Shown here: positions 8,672-17,846 of the stretch, piece after piece
Numbering within the stretch: the first letter of the stretch is position 1
How the letters are laid out: every line of letters begins with the position of its first letter
Assembly: GCF_013282625.1 (NCBI RefSeq)
Contig: NZ_CP054020.1
Span: 930,001-994,000, forward strand
Length of the DNA: 64,000 nucleotides
DNA from: Thiomicrorhabdus xiamenensis
GTDB taxonomy: Bacteria > Pseudomonadota > Gammaproteobacteria > Thiomicrospirales > Thiomicrospiraceae
Direction of reading: 5' to 3'
The notes under the pieces: generated by a model
Database searches by the model: none
What the model was told of the DNA's origin: nothing
What the model saw: only the letters and a program-made list of their open reading frames with translations
Translations under genes and position numbers: made by a program

Positions 8672-8730
8672 AAAAGTGTTTGTGCAAGGGGGCGGTCTTA
8701 TCCGTTAGGATTCATGCAGCAAACACTTTT
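8672..8730. repeat. Long inverted repeat upstream of murI
   Basis: The arms AAAAGTGTTTG (8672-8682) and CAAACACTTTT (8720-8730) are perfectly complementary. A further 4-bp TGCA/TGCA pairing (8683-8686 with 8715-8718) extends the stem after a single bulged G. The remaining loop is 28 nt. It ends 14 nt before the possible murI -10 box, so it overlaps the region where a -35 or an operator would lie. Function unknown. Confidence 0.5.
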
Positions 8731-8799
8731 GCATAAATTCGGATTATAATTTGCGGCCATATGTAAAGGCTTCACAAGGGATACCGCGGTAATTGCGTG

Positions 8800-9597
8800 A
8801 TGGACAAAATGGCAGATAAAAGAGCGATTGGAATTTTTGACTCGGGGATTGGCGGTCTGCCGATTGCTCAGAAAGTCAGGGAACTGCTTCCGAACGAAAA
8901 TCTTCTGTATGTGGCCGATACGCAATTTGCGCCTTATGGAGAGAAGTCGGAAGACGAAGTTTTGGCTCGCGCTCAGGCCGTTGTCGAGTTTATGTTGTCG
9001 CAGAATGTCAAAGCGATCGTGGTTGCCTGTAATACTGCGACCATGATTGCCATTAAGACACTGCGAGCCAAATACGATCTGCCGTTTATCGGAGTTGAGC
9101 CCGGTGTTAAACCGGCGGCCATTCATACGCAAAGCGGTGTAATAGGGGTGTTGGCGACGGAAAAGACGCTGAGCAGCAAGGCCTTTGATGCGCTGGCCAA
9201 AAGGGTAGCCGGTCACGTCGAAGTCGTGATTCAACCCAGTCCGAAGCTGGTTCGACTGGTCGAGGAATTAAAGCTGAATCCGGATGAAGCCTGTGCGGCG
9301 GTTGAGTCCTATGTGCAGCCTCTAATCGAAAAAGGTGCGGATACCATTATTCTCGGTTGTACCCATTTTGCGCACCTGGCACCGGTCATCGAACTGGTTG
9401 CGGGGCCGAATATATCGGTTATCAGTACCGAAACGGCCGTGGCTAAAGAGGTTTTACGGCGTCTTGAAAACGAAAATCTGTTGTCGACGCAGAGCATGGA
9501 CGGAGAAAGTGCATTTTGCAGCAGTGGAGATTTGGCACTGTTTCAGAGACAGCTTACGCGTTTATGGGGAAAGGACGCTTTGGCGCAAAAGTTTTAA
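8800..9597 (+). CDS. murI: Glutamate racemase
   Basis: Converts L-glutamate to the D-glutamate of peptidoglycan in the cytoplasm. About 265 residues, normal for the family. Motifs: FDSGIGGL near the N-terminus, VACNTATM with the first catalytic Cys (near residue 73), and LGCTHFAHL with the second catalytic Cys (near residue 185). Three starts are in frame close together (GTG 8797, ATG 8800, ATG 8809) and none has a well-spaced Shine-Dalgarno; an AAGGG lies 19 nt before 8800. It stands alone between a divergent metal operon and arfB. Confidence 0.93.
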   Translation: MDKMADKRAIGIFDSGIGGLPIAQKVRELLPNENLLYVADTQFAPYGEKSEDEVLARAQAVVEFMLSQNVKAIVVACNTATMIAIKTLRAKYDLPFIGVEPGVKPAAIHTQSGVIGVLATEKTLSSKAFDALAKRVAGHVEVVIQPSPKLVRLVEELKLNPDEACAAVESYVQPLIEKGADTIILGCTHFAHLAPVIELVAGPNISVISTETAVAKEVLRRLENENLLSTQSMDGESAFCSSGDLALFQRQLTRLWGKDALAQKF

Positions 9598-9714
9598 TTT
9601 CCGGTAATCCATTCGGGATTGCCGATGTATTCTTCCGGTAGTTGTCATATTCGTTCTCAATTTTTGTATGATTGGAAATCATGAGAATCACATTCATTGA
9701 AAAATGGAGTCGCA

Positions 9715-10131
9715 ATGCAACTCTCTAGCGGACAGCTTATTGATGAGAGCGAGATCTTCTGGTAGGCGGTTCGGTCACAGGGGGCCGGAGGGCAAAACGT
9801 CAATAAAGTCGCAACGGCCGTGCATTTACGTTTCGATATCCGCAAGTCGTCACTGCCGGACGATTTTAAGCAGCGTCTGCTGTTGAAGTCCGATAAGCGC
9901 ATTACCAAGGACGGCATTATTGTGATCAAGTCACAATCGCACCGAACTCAGGAAGCCAACCTGATTGCCGCCCTAGAGCGTTTGAAGGAAATTTTGGAAA
10001 CTGCGGCGGTTCGCCCGAAGAAGCGTATTGCCACTCGTCCGACCAAAAGTTCGCAACGCAAACGCCTCGAACATAAACGCCAGCGCAGCCAGATTAAAAG
10101 CCTGCGCAAAAACGTCTCTATGGATGGGTAA
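9715..10131 (+). pseudogene. arfB: arfB-like ribosome-rescue peptidyl-tRNA hydrolase with in-frame TAG
   Basis: From ATG 9715 (GGAG at 9706-9709, 5-nt spacer) the frame reads MQLSSGQLIDESEIFW, then TAG at 9763-9765, then continues in the same frame as AVRSQGAGGQNVNKVATAVH to a TAA at 10129-10131. The part after the TAG is a full ArfB/YaeJ domain: the GGQ hydrolysis motif, a conserved HLRFDIRKSSLP segment and the basic C-terminal tail (RKRLEHKRQRSQIKSLRK) that enters the empty mRNA channel of stalled ribosomes. Total 139 codons, near the ~140 of E. coli ArfB. No ATG, GTG or TTG lies between the TAG and GGQ; the first downstream start (GTG 9820) loses GGQ. Recent nonsense mutation, sequence error and UAG readthrough are all possible. 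Confidence 0.8.
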
Positions 10132-10136
10132 AGTAA

Positions 10137-10165
10137 AAAACCGCCAAATTGGCGGTTTTGTTTTT
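10137..10165. terminator. Bidirectional rho-independent terminator, arfB / metE
   Basis: The stem AAAACCGCCAA / TTGGCGGTTTT (10137-10147 with 10149-10159) is followed by a T-rich run on the plus strand and flanked by an A-run that gives a U-tract on the minus strand. It lies between the convergent arfB (ends 10131) and metE (ends 10208), so it can serve both. Confidence 0.85.
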
Positions 10166-10207
10166 AGAGGGAAATTGTTTAAGCCAACTTCTCTTTTTCA
10201 TCTCATG

Positions 10208-12556
10208 TTATGCGCTTTTAAGCTGGTCGGTAAACCGTTTTCGCAAAACCTTGGCCGCTTCGACCATATTGATTAAAGCCGGTTCAGTCTCTTGCCAGCC
10301 TCGTGTTTTCAACCCGCAATCCGGATTAACCCATAAGCGTTCAGCCGGGATGTTTTGTGCGGCTTTTTGAATCAAATCAACCATCTGCTCAACTGTCGGG
10401 ATATTCGGCGAGTGAATATCGTACACACCCGGCCCGATTTCGTTCGGGTAGTCGAAATCAACAAAGGCATCCAGCAGCTTCATCTGCGATTTGGAGGTCT
10501 CGATCGTAATTACATCGGCATCCATTTGCGCTACGGCTTCGATAATGTCATTGAACTCGGAATAACACATGTGCGTGTGAATCTGAGTGTCGTTTGCGAC
10601 ACCGGAAGTGGTCATTCGGAAGCTGTTGACAGCCCAGCGCAGATAATCCGCCCAGTCCGATTTTTTCAACGGCAGGCCTTCGCGCAAAGCCGCTTCGTCG
10701 ATCTGAATCATATGGATGCCGGCGGCTTCCAAATCCAATACTTCATCCCGTAATGCCAAGGCTATCTGGTTACAGGTCTGCTCGCGGCTCTGATCGTTGC
10801 GTACAAACGACCATTGCAACATGGTCACGGCACCGGTCAGCATGCCTTTGATAATCTTATCGGTTTGATTCTGCGCGTATTGCGACCAGAAAACCGTCAT
10901 CGGTTTCGGACGCGAGACATCGCCGTAAATAATCGGCGGTTTTACACAACGCGAACCGTACGACTGCACCCAACCGTATTGGGTAAAGGCATAACCATCC
11001 AGCTGCTCGCCGAAATACTCGACCATGTCGTTACGCTCAGGTTCGCCGTGTACAAAGACGTCAATACCGATGCGTTGCTGGCGTGTGCAGACATCGTGGA
11101 TTTCCGCTTGCATGGCTTCGATATATTGCGCTTCGCTGATGTCTCCTTTTTTGAATTTCAGGCGTGTTTGGCGGATGGCTTGCGTTTGCGGAAAGGAGCC
11201 GATGGTAGTGGTTGGGAACAACGGTAAATTGAATTTGGCTTTTTGCACCACAACACGCTCAGCGTAAGGTACGGCCCGATCCAGCGCTACTTCATCCAGT
11301 CTGGCGATACGTGCTTGAACGTCGGCATCGTGAATCAGTTTGGAGTGCGTTTTGGCCGTAAGCGCTTGTCGGTTTGCGGCTAAAGCCGGCTCATCCGCTT
11401 TGCCGTTGAGTGCGTCATCAAGCAGTTTGACTTCCGTCAGTTTTTGTTTGGCAAACGCCAGATAGCGTTTCAATTCCGGGTTTAGCTTGTCTTCGACCTC
11501 CAGATCAACAGGAACATGCAGCAAGGAGCAACTCGGCGCGATCCATAGGTTTTCGGCAAATTTTGCTTTTGCCGTTTTCAGTCGATCAAGTGCGGCATAT
11601 AAATCGGTTTTCCAGATATTACGCCCATCGACCAAGCCGACCGACAGCACTTTGTCTGATGGGTAGCGAGCAATGAGATCGTCCAACTGTTTTGCGCCGC
11701 GCAAGCCGTCATAATGCAAACCGGCAACCGGTAAGTTCGATGCGATATCAAGATTGTCGCCCAGTGTTTCAAAGTAGGTGGCGAGTAATAATTTTACCGG
11801 TGACATTTTTAAAACAGCGTAACCGTCAATAAACGCCTGTCGCCATTCCGGTGTCAGTTCCAGCCCTAAAATCGGCTCGTCGATTTGAACCCATTCAATG
11901 CCCAAATCAGCCAATTTTTGCAGAATCTGTGCATACACTTCCAATAAAGCAGGCAGGCGATTCAGCTTTGGAATGAACGTCTCTTTGTTTTCCGCGAGAT
12001 GGAGGTAGGTAACCGGTCCGATCAAAACCGGTTTAAAGTCGATGTTTTGCCCGTCTTGTTTCAGCGCCAAAGCTTCGGCCACTTCATCAAACAAACGTGT
12101 ATCGGTAATCTCGAATTCGGTGTCGTCGTACAGTTCCGGCACAATGTAGTGATAGTTGGTGTCGAACCATTTTTTCATCGCCCCTGCATAACCTGCTTTG
12201 GGCTTACCGGTCGGTTGATGGTTGTGATTGCAACAGTGATGACCGTCATCCGAAGGTGCGCGACCTCGAGCCATTCGGAAAGCGACTTCGACATCGTATC
12301 GGTCCTGACGGAAGCGCTTCGGAATGACGCCCAGTAAGGTGCTCATATTCAGAACCTGATCGTAATAGGCGAAATCATTTACCGGTATCAGTTCGATCCC
12401 GGCGTTGATTTGGGTTCTAAAATTCCGATAGCGGATTTCTCTGGCTTGCGCTTCCAGTTCGGCCAAGGTTTTTTCGCCTTTCCAGTAGGCTTCGAGTGTG
12501 AATTTCAATTCGCGAAGGTTTCCGATTCGCGGATAGCCTAGATTATGGGTTGTCAT
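10208..12556 (-). CDS. metE: Cobalamin-independent methionine synthase
   Basis: 5-methyltetrahydropteroyltriglutamate-homocysteine methyltransferase, the last step of methionine synthesis; 782 residues against ~755 for E. coli MetE. Zinc-site motifs are visible: HTHMCYSEF (His and Cys ligands) and [11 protein letters not shown] (C-terminal Cys ligand). The conserved [15 protein letters not shown] is also present. A good ribosome-binding site (AAGGAAAA) precedes the ATG. The extra length includes a His/Cys-rich insertion, HHCCNHNH (12218-12241), in the N-terminal half just before the conserved [13 protein letters not shown], where E. coli has a short Ala-rich loop. Divergent from metR, its usual activator. 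Confidence 0.96.
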   Translation of the reverse strand: MTTHNLGYPRIGNLRELKFTLEAYWKGEKTLAELEAQAREIRYRNFRTQINAGIELIPVNDFAYYDQVLNMSTLLGVIPKRFRQDRYDVEVAFRMARGRAPSDDGHHCCNHNHQPTGKPKAGYAGAMKKWFDTNYHYIVPELYDDTEFEITDTRLFDEVAEALALKQDGQNIDFKPVLIGPVTYLHLAENKETFIPKLNRLPALLEVYAQILQKLADLGIEWVQIDEPILGLELTPEWRQAFIDGYAVLKMSPVKLLLATYFETLGDNLDIASNLPVAGLHYDGLRGAKQLDDLIARYPSDKVLSVGLVDGRNIWKTDLYAALDRLKTAKAKFAENLWIAPSCSLLHVPVDLEVEDKLNPELKRYLAFAKQKLTEVKLLDDALNGKADEPALAANRQALTAKTHSKLIHDADVQARIARLDEVALDRAVPYAERVVVQKAKFNLPLFPTTTIGSFPQTQAIRQTRLKFKKGDISEAQYIEAMQAEIHDVCTRQQRIGIDVFVHGEPERNDMVEYFGEQLDGYAFTQYGWVQSYGSRCVKPPIIYGDVSRPKPMTVFWSQYAQNQTDKIIKGMLTGAVTMLQWSFVRNDQSREQTCNQIALALRDEVLDLEAAGIHMIQIDEAALREGLPLKKSDWADYLRWAVNSFRMTTSGVANDTQIHTHMCYSEFNDIIEAVAQMDADVITIETSKSQMKLLDAFVDFDYPNEIGPGVYDIHSPNIPTVEQMVDLIQKAAQNIPAERLWVNPDCGLKTRGWQETEPALINMVEAAKVLRKRFTDQLKSA

Positions 12557-12670
12557 GATTTTTCCTTACTGAATTTAATTGATCTCTTTGCGAGTGACTT
12601 GAGTTTAGGGTTTGCCATACATGAAAACAATCGATTAAAATTCAGAATTACATGAATAAAATTGATAACT
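12557..12670. promoter_or_regulatory. metE-metR divergent control region with repeated TACATGAA half-sites
   Basis: The 114-nt gap contains TACATGAA twice (12618-12625 and 12649-12656), 31 bp apart, about three helical turns. The second copy is also the right arm of TTCA-N8-TGAA (12641-12656). The known MetR site is TGAA-N5-TTCA; the half-sites match but spacing and polarity do not exactly. Probably the MetR operator region; found by eye. Confidence 0.4.
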
Positions 12671-13561
12671 ATGCTTGAACTAAAACATCTCAAGACGCTG
12701 CAGAGCCTGGCGGAAACCCATTCGATCAACCGCAGTGCGGAAAAGCTCTGTATGACCCAGTCGGCACTGTCTCATCAGATTAAGCAACTTGAACAGCAGT
12801 TAGGGCTGGAGCTGTTTAAACGCAAAACCCATCCGATTGAGTGGACGCCGGCGGGACAGATCGTCTTGCACACCGCGCTGCTGGTTCTGCCGTTGATCCA
12901 GCATGCCGAAAAACAGCTTAAAGCGCACAAGCAGGGGGAGAGTGGGCGCTTATGGATCGGCGTTGACTGCCATACCTGTTTTGAATGGTTGCTGCCGTTG
13001 TTGCGGCCTTATCAGGAACGTTGGCCGAGCGTTGACTTGGATATTGTGCCGAGTTCGAATCAGACGCCTTTGCGCAAACTGCAACAGCAGAAACTGGATT
13101 TTGTGATTACTTCCGATCCTGAACCGATCGAAAGGATCGAATATACCGCGCTTTTCAGTTATGAGTTGGTTGCCGTGCTACCGCCCGGGCACAGACTGTT
13201 ACAGGAGGAATGGCTTTCAGCCGAGGATCTGGCTGCGGAAACTTTGATTGTCTATCCGGTGGCGGAAGATAAACTGGACGTTTTCAGCGGATTTCTGCAA
13301 CCGGCCGGAGTACGTCCTAAAGCGATCCGTCATTCCGAATTGACTTTGATGATGCTGCAAAGGGTCGAGGCGGGGAGAGGGATTTGTATTCTGCCGAAAT
13401 GGCTGTTAAAGAATCAGAAGGATTTTGAACATTTGGGCTTCCGGGCGCTCGGGCCGGATGGGTTGTGGTCCAAGCTGTATGCCGCGACAAATACGGGGCA
13501 GACGCAGCTGCCCTATATTCAGGAAATGATTCATTTGGTTGCGGCGGAAATGGATGTTTAA
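12671..13561 (+). CDS. metR: LysR-family activator of methionine biosynthesis
   Basis: A 296-residue LysR-type regulator: N-terminal winged helix (residues ~5-60, TQSALSHQIKQLEQQLGLELF) and a two-lobed effector domain. It resembles E. coli MetR along its length: the start LELKHLKTLQSL, the central VDCHTCFEWLLPLL (MetR: IECHSCIQWL), LIVYPV, FLQPAGV and LWSKLYAA. MetR uses homocysteine as co-effector and activates metE. ATG 12671 is preferred over the in-frame TTG at 12662. Head-to-head with metE, the standard arrangement, supports the assignment. Convergent with rlmD downstream, 18 nt apart, with no visible terminator between. Confidence 0.9.
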   Translation: MLELKHLKTLQSLAETHSINRSAEKLCMTQSALSHQIKQLEQQLGLELFKRKTHPIEWTPAGQIVLHTALLVLPLIQHAEKQLKAHKQGESGRLWIGVDCHTCFEWLLPLLRPYQERWPSVDLDIVPSSNQTPLRKLQQQKLDFVITSDPEPIERIEYTALFSYELVAVLPPGHRLLQEEWLSAEDLAAETLIVYPVAEDKLDVFSGFLQPAGVRPKAIRHSELTLMMLQRVEAGRGICILPKWLLKNQKDFEHLGFRALGPDGLWSKLYAATNTGQTQLPYIQEMIHLVAAEMDV

Positions 13562-13579
13562 GCGTTATTCGAGGCGGAT

Positions 13580-14860
13580 CTAGAATTTAAACATCTGCTT
13601 CTTGCTGGCAATCCGTTTGTCGCGCTGCGTTTTCTGTTTTTGGGCTTTTTCCAGTAAAACCATCACTTCGGCATGTGTCGTATGCGCAAACATATCCATA
13701 AAGGTGGCTTTGCGCAGTTGATAACCTTGTTTTTCCAGCTCTTTAACATCGCGAATCAGGGTTGATGCGTTGCATGAAACATAGACAATCTTTTCCGCAC
13801 TGAGTTTGCCGAGTTGCTTGCACAGTTCAAACGCGCCCGGACGGCCCGGATCCAGAAGGATTTTGTGGTATTTCTGTTTTCTGAACCAGGGTAAACCGCT
13901 GACTTCGGCAAACAGGTCGGCCTGAAAGAATTCGGTATTGTGCAGATTATTGTCTGCGGCATTTTGCTGCGCAGTGTCCACCAATTCGCTCAGACCTTCA
14001 ATTCCGACCGCTTTTTTCGCCTGTTGCGCCAGAGGTAACGTAAAGTTGCCGACGCCGCAGAAGAGGTCGAGCACCTTGTCTTTATCCGTTAGCTGTAACC
14101 AGTTCAGCGCCTGAGCAATCATCTGCTCGTTGATCGTCTTATTAACCTGAATGAAACCGGACTGCGGAAAATGCAGTGTCAGATTGGAGGCTTCGAGTCG
14201 ATAGAACGGTTTCTCAGTATTTTCGGACAGCCCGAAAATGCCGTTATCGGCTTCCACAAGGGTGAACTCTCTGGTCGAGCGTGACGCCTGTTCAAGGAAT
14301 TGCGGACGGGCCTGCTGTAAAGCTTGATTGAGACCGTCGGTCAGAAGTGGACAGGCATCGATATCGATCAACTCATTCGAGTTGCGTTTGCGGAAACCGA
14401 AACGTGCCTGCTTGCTTTTTTTGTCCACTTCCAATGCCAGGCGGGCACGACGGCGATAGCCTTTGTCTTCGCTGACTAGTGGCACGGTAAATTCACAGGT
14501 TTCGCAATTGACCGCCTTCTGCAGCTGGTTAAAGAAATTCTGCGCTTTCCATTCACGCTGTGCATCGATTTTGAGATGCTGCAGTTGGCAGCCGCCGCAT
14601 TCGCCGTAGTATTGGCAGAAGGGTTCGCTGCGTTCTCCGGAAGCCTGTTCGATGGCAATGAGTTGGGCTTCGGCAAATTGATCCTGCTGCTCAAGAATAC
14701 GCGCCGTGACGATATCTCCCGGAACCGTATCGGCGATAAAACAACTTTTTCCGGCCAGAGGTAAGGCGCTTTCGCTGTCGTGCTCATTGCTGAGTTTGGC
14801 AATGCCGCGCCCATCGTAGCTGATACCGCTGACTTCCAGTGCGTGATAAATCGGTTTCAT
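13580..14860 (-). CDS. rlmD: 23S rRNA (uracil-1939-C5)-methyltransferase
   Basis: A 426-residue RumA/RlmD-type enzyme that methylates U1939 of 23S rRNA using SAM. N-terminal TRAM domain, then the [4Fe-4S] cysteines in FCQYYGECGGC (near residues 82, 88 and 91) with a fourth in DIDACPLL. The SAM-binding motif is DLFCGVGNFTLPL, and the catalytic Cys lies in VYVSCNASTLIRD. ATG 14860 is chosen over TTG 14869: it lies one base beyond the queE stop and begins MKPIYHALEVSGISYDG. Likely co-transcribed with queE. A Lys-rich tail (KTQRDKRIASKKQ) may aid RNA binding. Confidence 0.93.
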   Translation of the reverse strand: MKPIYHALEVSGISYDGRGIAKLSNEHDSESALPLAGKSCFIADTVPGDIVTARILEQQDQFAEAQLIAIEQASGERSEPFCQYYGECGGCQLQHLKIDAQREWKAQNFFNQLQKAVNCETCEFTVPLVSEDKGYRRRARLALEVDKKSKQARFGFRKRNSNELIDIDACPLLTDGLNQALQQARPQFLEQASRSTREFTLVEADNGIFGLSENTEKPFYRLEASNLTLHFPQSGFIQVNKTINEQMIAQALNWLQLTDKDKVLDLFCGVGNFTLPLAQQAKKAVGIEGLSELVDTAQQNAADNNLHNTEFFQADLFAEVSGLPWFRKQKYHKILLDPGRPGAFELCKQLGKLSAEKIVYVSCNASTLIRDVKELEKQGYQLRKATFMDMFAHTTHAEVMVLLEKAQKQKTQRDKRIASKKQMFKF

Positions 14861-14861
14861 A

Positions 14862-15503
14862 TCAGTCAATCCCCAGCAGTTTGTGGGTTTGCAGGCTGAG
14901 CTTCCATTGCGGGTGCTCCAAACAGTATTGCACCGCTGCTTTGATATTGGCTTCGCTCACTTGAGGGTCGGCATCGTCCATCGGTTGCAGGTAGAAATGA
15001 TCAAACGCCAGCTCGGCGACTTTCTCCGGCATGCAGTCGGCTTGCGGGTAGACCAGTTTCAATTCGTGCCCGTGATCGAGAAGTAAAGGCGCATTCGCTT
15101 TCGGACTGACGCAGACCCAGTCGATTCCATCCGGAGCCTGTTTGGTGCCGTTGGTTTCCACAGCGATTTCAATGCCGTGCCGATGGAAGACTTCGATCAA
15201 TTCACGATCCACCTGGAGTAGCGGTTCGCCTCCGGTGAGTACGACAAACGGTGTGATTTTCTTATCCGGCCAGAACTGCAGAAGATGCTGTGCCAGAGCT
15301 TCGGCATCGGCAAACTTGCCGCCGTTCTGACCGTCGGTGCCGATAAAATCGGTGTCGCAGAACTGACAGACGGCATCTGCGCGGTCCTCTTCCCGACCGG
15401 TCCAGAGGTTGCATTTGCTGAAGCGACAGAAAATTGCCGGCCGTCCGGAATGAAAGCCTTCGCCCTGCAGAGAATAAAACACTTCTTTGATCGAGTAGCT
15501 CAT
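14862..15503 (-). CDS. queE: 7-carboxy-7-deazaguanine synthase
   Basis: A radical-SAM enzyme that makes 7-carboxy-7-deazaguanine, an intermediate of queuosine (tRNA) and of 7-deazaguanine DNA modifications. 213 residues from ATG 15503 (MSYSIKEVFYSLQGEG); a longer in-frame start at 15524 lacks family support. It has the unusual CX14CX2C cluster motif of this QueE subtype: Cys in KCNLW, then VCQFC after 14 residues. TGGEPLLQ is the SAM-binding GGEP motif. Upstream of and probably co-transcribed with rlmD. The other queuosine genes are not in the window. Confidence 0.93.
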   Translation of the reverse strand: MSYSIKEVFYSLQGEGFHSGRPAIFCRFSKCNLWTGREEDRADAVCQFCDTDFIGTDGQNGGKFADAEALAQHLLQFWPDKKITPFVVLTGGEPLLQVDRELIEVFHRHGIEIAVETNGTKQAPDGIDWVCVSPKANAPLLLDHGHELKLVYPQADCMPEKVAELAFDHFYLQPMDDADPQVSEANIKAAVQYCLEHPQWKLSLQTHKLLGID

Positions 15504-15591
15504 AGAACGCTCTTTGAATTTCAATTGCCGGCATTTTACCGCAGATGTCGATTCAAAGCGCTTGATTTGTTATTTAATATCGGGCTTTAGG

Positions 15592-15600
15592 TGCTATAAT
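15592..15600 (+). promoter_or_regulatory. Extended -10 promoter candidate of the leuCD genes
   Basis: TGCTATAAT at 15592-15600 is an extended -10 element (TGn plus perfect TATAAT), 52 nt upstream of leuC. No good -35 hexamer lies at the normal distance, which is acceptable for extended -10 promoters. No leader peptide with Leu codons was found in the short leader. Confidence 0.5.
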
Positions 15601-15651
15601 TTGGGGCTATTTCAAATTTATTCGGATTATTGAATTACAGGTTTATAAGCT

Positions 15652-17067
15652 ATGGCTGGAAAAACGTTATACGACAAATTGTGGGACGACCATGTGGTTC
15701 GTCAGGAAGAAGATGGCACGGCGTTAATTTACATTGACCGTCAGCTGCTGCATGAAGTAACTTCACCACAGGCGTTTGAAGGGCTGCGTCTGGCAGGACG
15801 CAAGCCTTGGCGTATCGATGCCAACCTGGCAACCTGTGATCACAATGTTCCGACGACCGATTTGAAGGGCGGTGTGGATTCAATTGAAGATCCGGTGTCG
15901 CGCATTCAGGTGCAGACGTTGAACATGAACGCCAAAGAATTCGGGATTACCGAGTTTGGTATGGGTGACCCTCGTCAGGGGATCGTGCATGTTGTTGGTC
16001 CGGAAGAAGGGAAGACTCTGCCGGGGACGACTTTGGTTTGCGGTGATTCGCATACCGCGACGCATGGTGCATTGGGTGCCCTTGCACACGGTATCGGAAC
16101 CTCTGAAGTCGAGCATGTCTTGGCGACTCAGTGTCTGATTCAGAAGAAAATGAAAAATATGCTGATCAAGGTCGACGGTCAGTTGAAGCCGGGTGTAACG
16201 CCGAAAGATGTGATTCTGGCGATCATCGGCAAGATCGGTACGGCTGGCGGTACGGGCTACGCGATGGAGTTCGGTGGTCAGGTTTTCCGTGATATGTCGG
16301 TCGAAGGGCGTATGACGGTCTGTAATATGGCGATCGAGGGTGGCGCGCGTGTCGGTCTGGTCGGTGTCGATGAAAAAACTGTCGAATATGTTAAAGGTCG
16401 TCCGTTTGCACCGAAAGGCGAGCTTTGGGATCAGGCGGTCGAAGCCTGGAAAGATCTGCATTCCGATGACGATGCGGTTTTTGACAAAGTCATCGAGATG
16501 GACGGTGCGGAAATCCAACCTCAGGTTTCCTGGGGAACCTCTCCGGAAATGGTGCTGGATGTGGATGGCATTGTTCCTGATCCGGATAAAGAAACCGATT
16601 CCGTGAAAGCGACTTCTATCCGTAATGCATTGAAATATATGGGGCTGAATGCCGGTACGCCGATCAAGGATATTCCGGTGGAGTATGTGTTTATCGGTTC
16701 CTGTACCAACTCGCGTATCGAAGATCTTCGCGCAGCGGCGGAAGTGCTTAAAGGACGCAAGAAATCCGATAAGGTTGAATTGGCGATTGCCGTTCCAGGT
16801 TCCGGGCTGGTGAAGCAGCAGGCGGAAGCGGAAGGTCTGGATAAGATCTTTATCGAAGCCGGTTTCGAATGGCGTAATCCGGGTTGCTCGATGTGTTTGG
16901 CCATGAATGCCGACCGCCTGCCGAGCGGTAAGCACTGTGCTTCGACGTCAAACCGTAACTTCGAAGGGCGTCAGGGTGCCGGCGGGCGTACTCACCTGGT
17001 GAGTCCTGAAATGGCTGCGGCGGCTGCGGTAGCCGGTCATTTCGTTGATGTGCGTGACATGCTATAA
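15652..17067 (+). CDS. leuC: 3-isopropylmalate dehydratase large subunit
   Basis: With LeuD it isomerises 2-isopropylmalate to 3-isopropylmalate in leucine synthesis. 471 residues, the bacterial LeuC length. The aconitase-family [4Fe-4S] Cys residues are in FIGSCTNSR (about residue 347) and [11 protein letters not shown] (about 407 and 410). The substrate/active-site segments [15 protein letters not shown] and [11 protein letters not shown] are intact. First gene of leuC-leuD-leuB, 15 nt before leuD. leuA is not in the window. Confidence 0.97.
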   Translation: MAGKTLYDKLWDDHVVRQEEDGTALIYIDRQLLHEVTSPQAFEGLRLAGRKPWRIDANLATCDHNVPTTDLKGGVDSIEDPVSRIQVQTLNMNAKEFGITEFGMGDPRQGIVHVVGPEEGKTLPGTTLVCGDSHTATHGALGALAHGIGTSEVEHVLATQCLIQKKMKNMLIKVDGQLKPGVTPKDVILAIIGKIGTAGGTGYAMEFGGQVFRDMSVEGRMTVCNMAIEGGARVGLVGVDEKTVEYVKGRPFAPKGELWDQAVEAWKDLHSDDDAVFDKVIEMDGAEIQPQVSWGTSPEMVLDVDGIVPDPDKETDSVKATSIRNALKYMGLNAGTPIKDIPVEYVFIGSCTNSRIEDLRAAAEVLKGRKKSDKVELAIAVPGSGLVKQQAEAEGLDKIFIEAGFEWRNPGCSMCLAMNADRLPSGKHCASTSNRNFEGRQGAGGRTHLVSPEMAAAAAVAGHFVDVRDML

Positions 17068-17082
17068 GTTCGGGAGAGAGAG

Positions 17083-17724
17083 ATGGATAAGTTTACAACC
17101 TTGACAGCGATTGTTGCGCCGATGGACCGCGCGAATGTGGATACCGACGCAATTATTCCTAAACAGTTTCTGAAATCAATCAAGCGTTCAGGTTTCGGCC
17201 CGAACCTGTTTGACGAGTGGCGCTACGAAGATGTAGGTCAGCCGGATATGGATAACTCGAAACGTCCTCTGCGCCAAGATTTCGTTTTGAATCAGCCGCG
17301 TTATCAGGGGGCGAAGATCCTGTTGGCGCGTGAAAACTTCGGTTGCGGTTCCAGTCGTGAACACGCTCCATGGGCGCTGAAAGATTACGGTTTTGATGTG
17401 ATTATTGCCCCGAGTTTTGCTGATATTTTCTTTAATAACAGTTTCAAGAACGGTATTCTGCCGATTATTCTCGATGAGAAAGTCGTTGATGAGCTGTTCA
17501 ATGAAACCTTTGCTGTCGAAGGCTATGAGTTGACGGTTGATTTGTCGGCGCAGAAAATTGTTAAACCGAACGGTGATGAAATCCGTTTTGATGTCGACAG
17601 TTTCCGTAAGCACTGCCTGTTGAATGGTTTGGATGATATCGGTCTGACTTTGCAGCATGCTGAAGAAATTAAAACTTACGAAGAGAGTCGTAAGGCCAGT
17701 AAGCCTTGGTTGTACGCAAACTGA
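17083..17724 (+). CDS. leuD: 3-isopropylmalate dehydratase small subunit
   Basis: 213 residues, the usual length of the swivelling small subunit that completes the LeuCD active site. [14 protein letters not shown] at the N-terminus and [15 protein letters not shown] are the two family signatures. Preceded by a strong GGGAGAGAGAG ribosome-binding site. Followed by 122 nt with no clear terminator before leuB. Confidence 0.97.
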   Translation: MDKFTTLTAIVAPMDRANVDTDAIIPKQFLKSIKRSGFGPNLFDEWRYEDVGQPDMDNSKRPLRQDFVLNQPRYQGAKILLARENFGCGSSREHAPWALKDYGFDVIIAPSFADIFFNNSFKNGILPIILDEKVVDELFNETFAVEGYELTVDLSAQKIVKPNGDEIRFDVDSFRKHCLLNGLDDIGLTLQHAEEIKTYEESRKASKPWLYAN

Positions 17725-17846
17725 TTGTGACGAGAAAATGACGTGTGTAGCAAGTTGCAAAATAGTTTGAATTTGCTGGCTCGTTTTCCCGGGTGAAACG
17801 TAAACAGAATTTTAAGAATATTATTCAATTTAAAGAGTTTAGATAA

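Larger units (their letters stand above)
8437..8799. other. Divergent intergenic region between the metal operon and murI
   Basis: 363 nt without a gene. It contains the metal-operon promoter and operator candidates (8475-8535), a long stem-loop (8672-8730), and a TATAAT at 8745-8750 that could be the murI -10 element, with no convincing -35. No small ORF with a ribosome-binding site was found. Confidence 0.6.

Noticed and set aside
9602-9624. Hairpin CGGTAATCC / GGATTGCCG after murI as a terminator
   Set aside because: A 9-bp stem with one G-U pair, but no U-tract on either strand; it stays an uncertain structure.
9665-9700. Possible Fur box upstream of arfB (GGAAATCATGAGAATCAC)
   Set aside because: Matches the 19-bp consensus only weakly and there is no iron-related gene downstream.
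9763-9765. Explaining the arfB stop by programmed frameshifting as in prfB
   Set aside because: The frame before and after the TAG is the same, so a single +1 or -1 shift would not restore the product; only readthrough or a sense codon would.
9763-9765. Genome-wide reassignment of TAG to an amino acid
   Set aside because: TAG ends several normal-length genes in the window (BFD-like protein, accD, folP, nuoA).
15880-16935. 351-codon open frame antisense to leuC
   Set aside because: Lies entirely within a well-conserved enzyme gene; composition is typical of antisense shadow frames.
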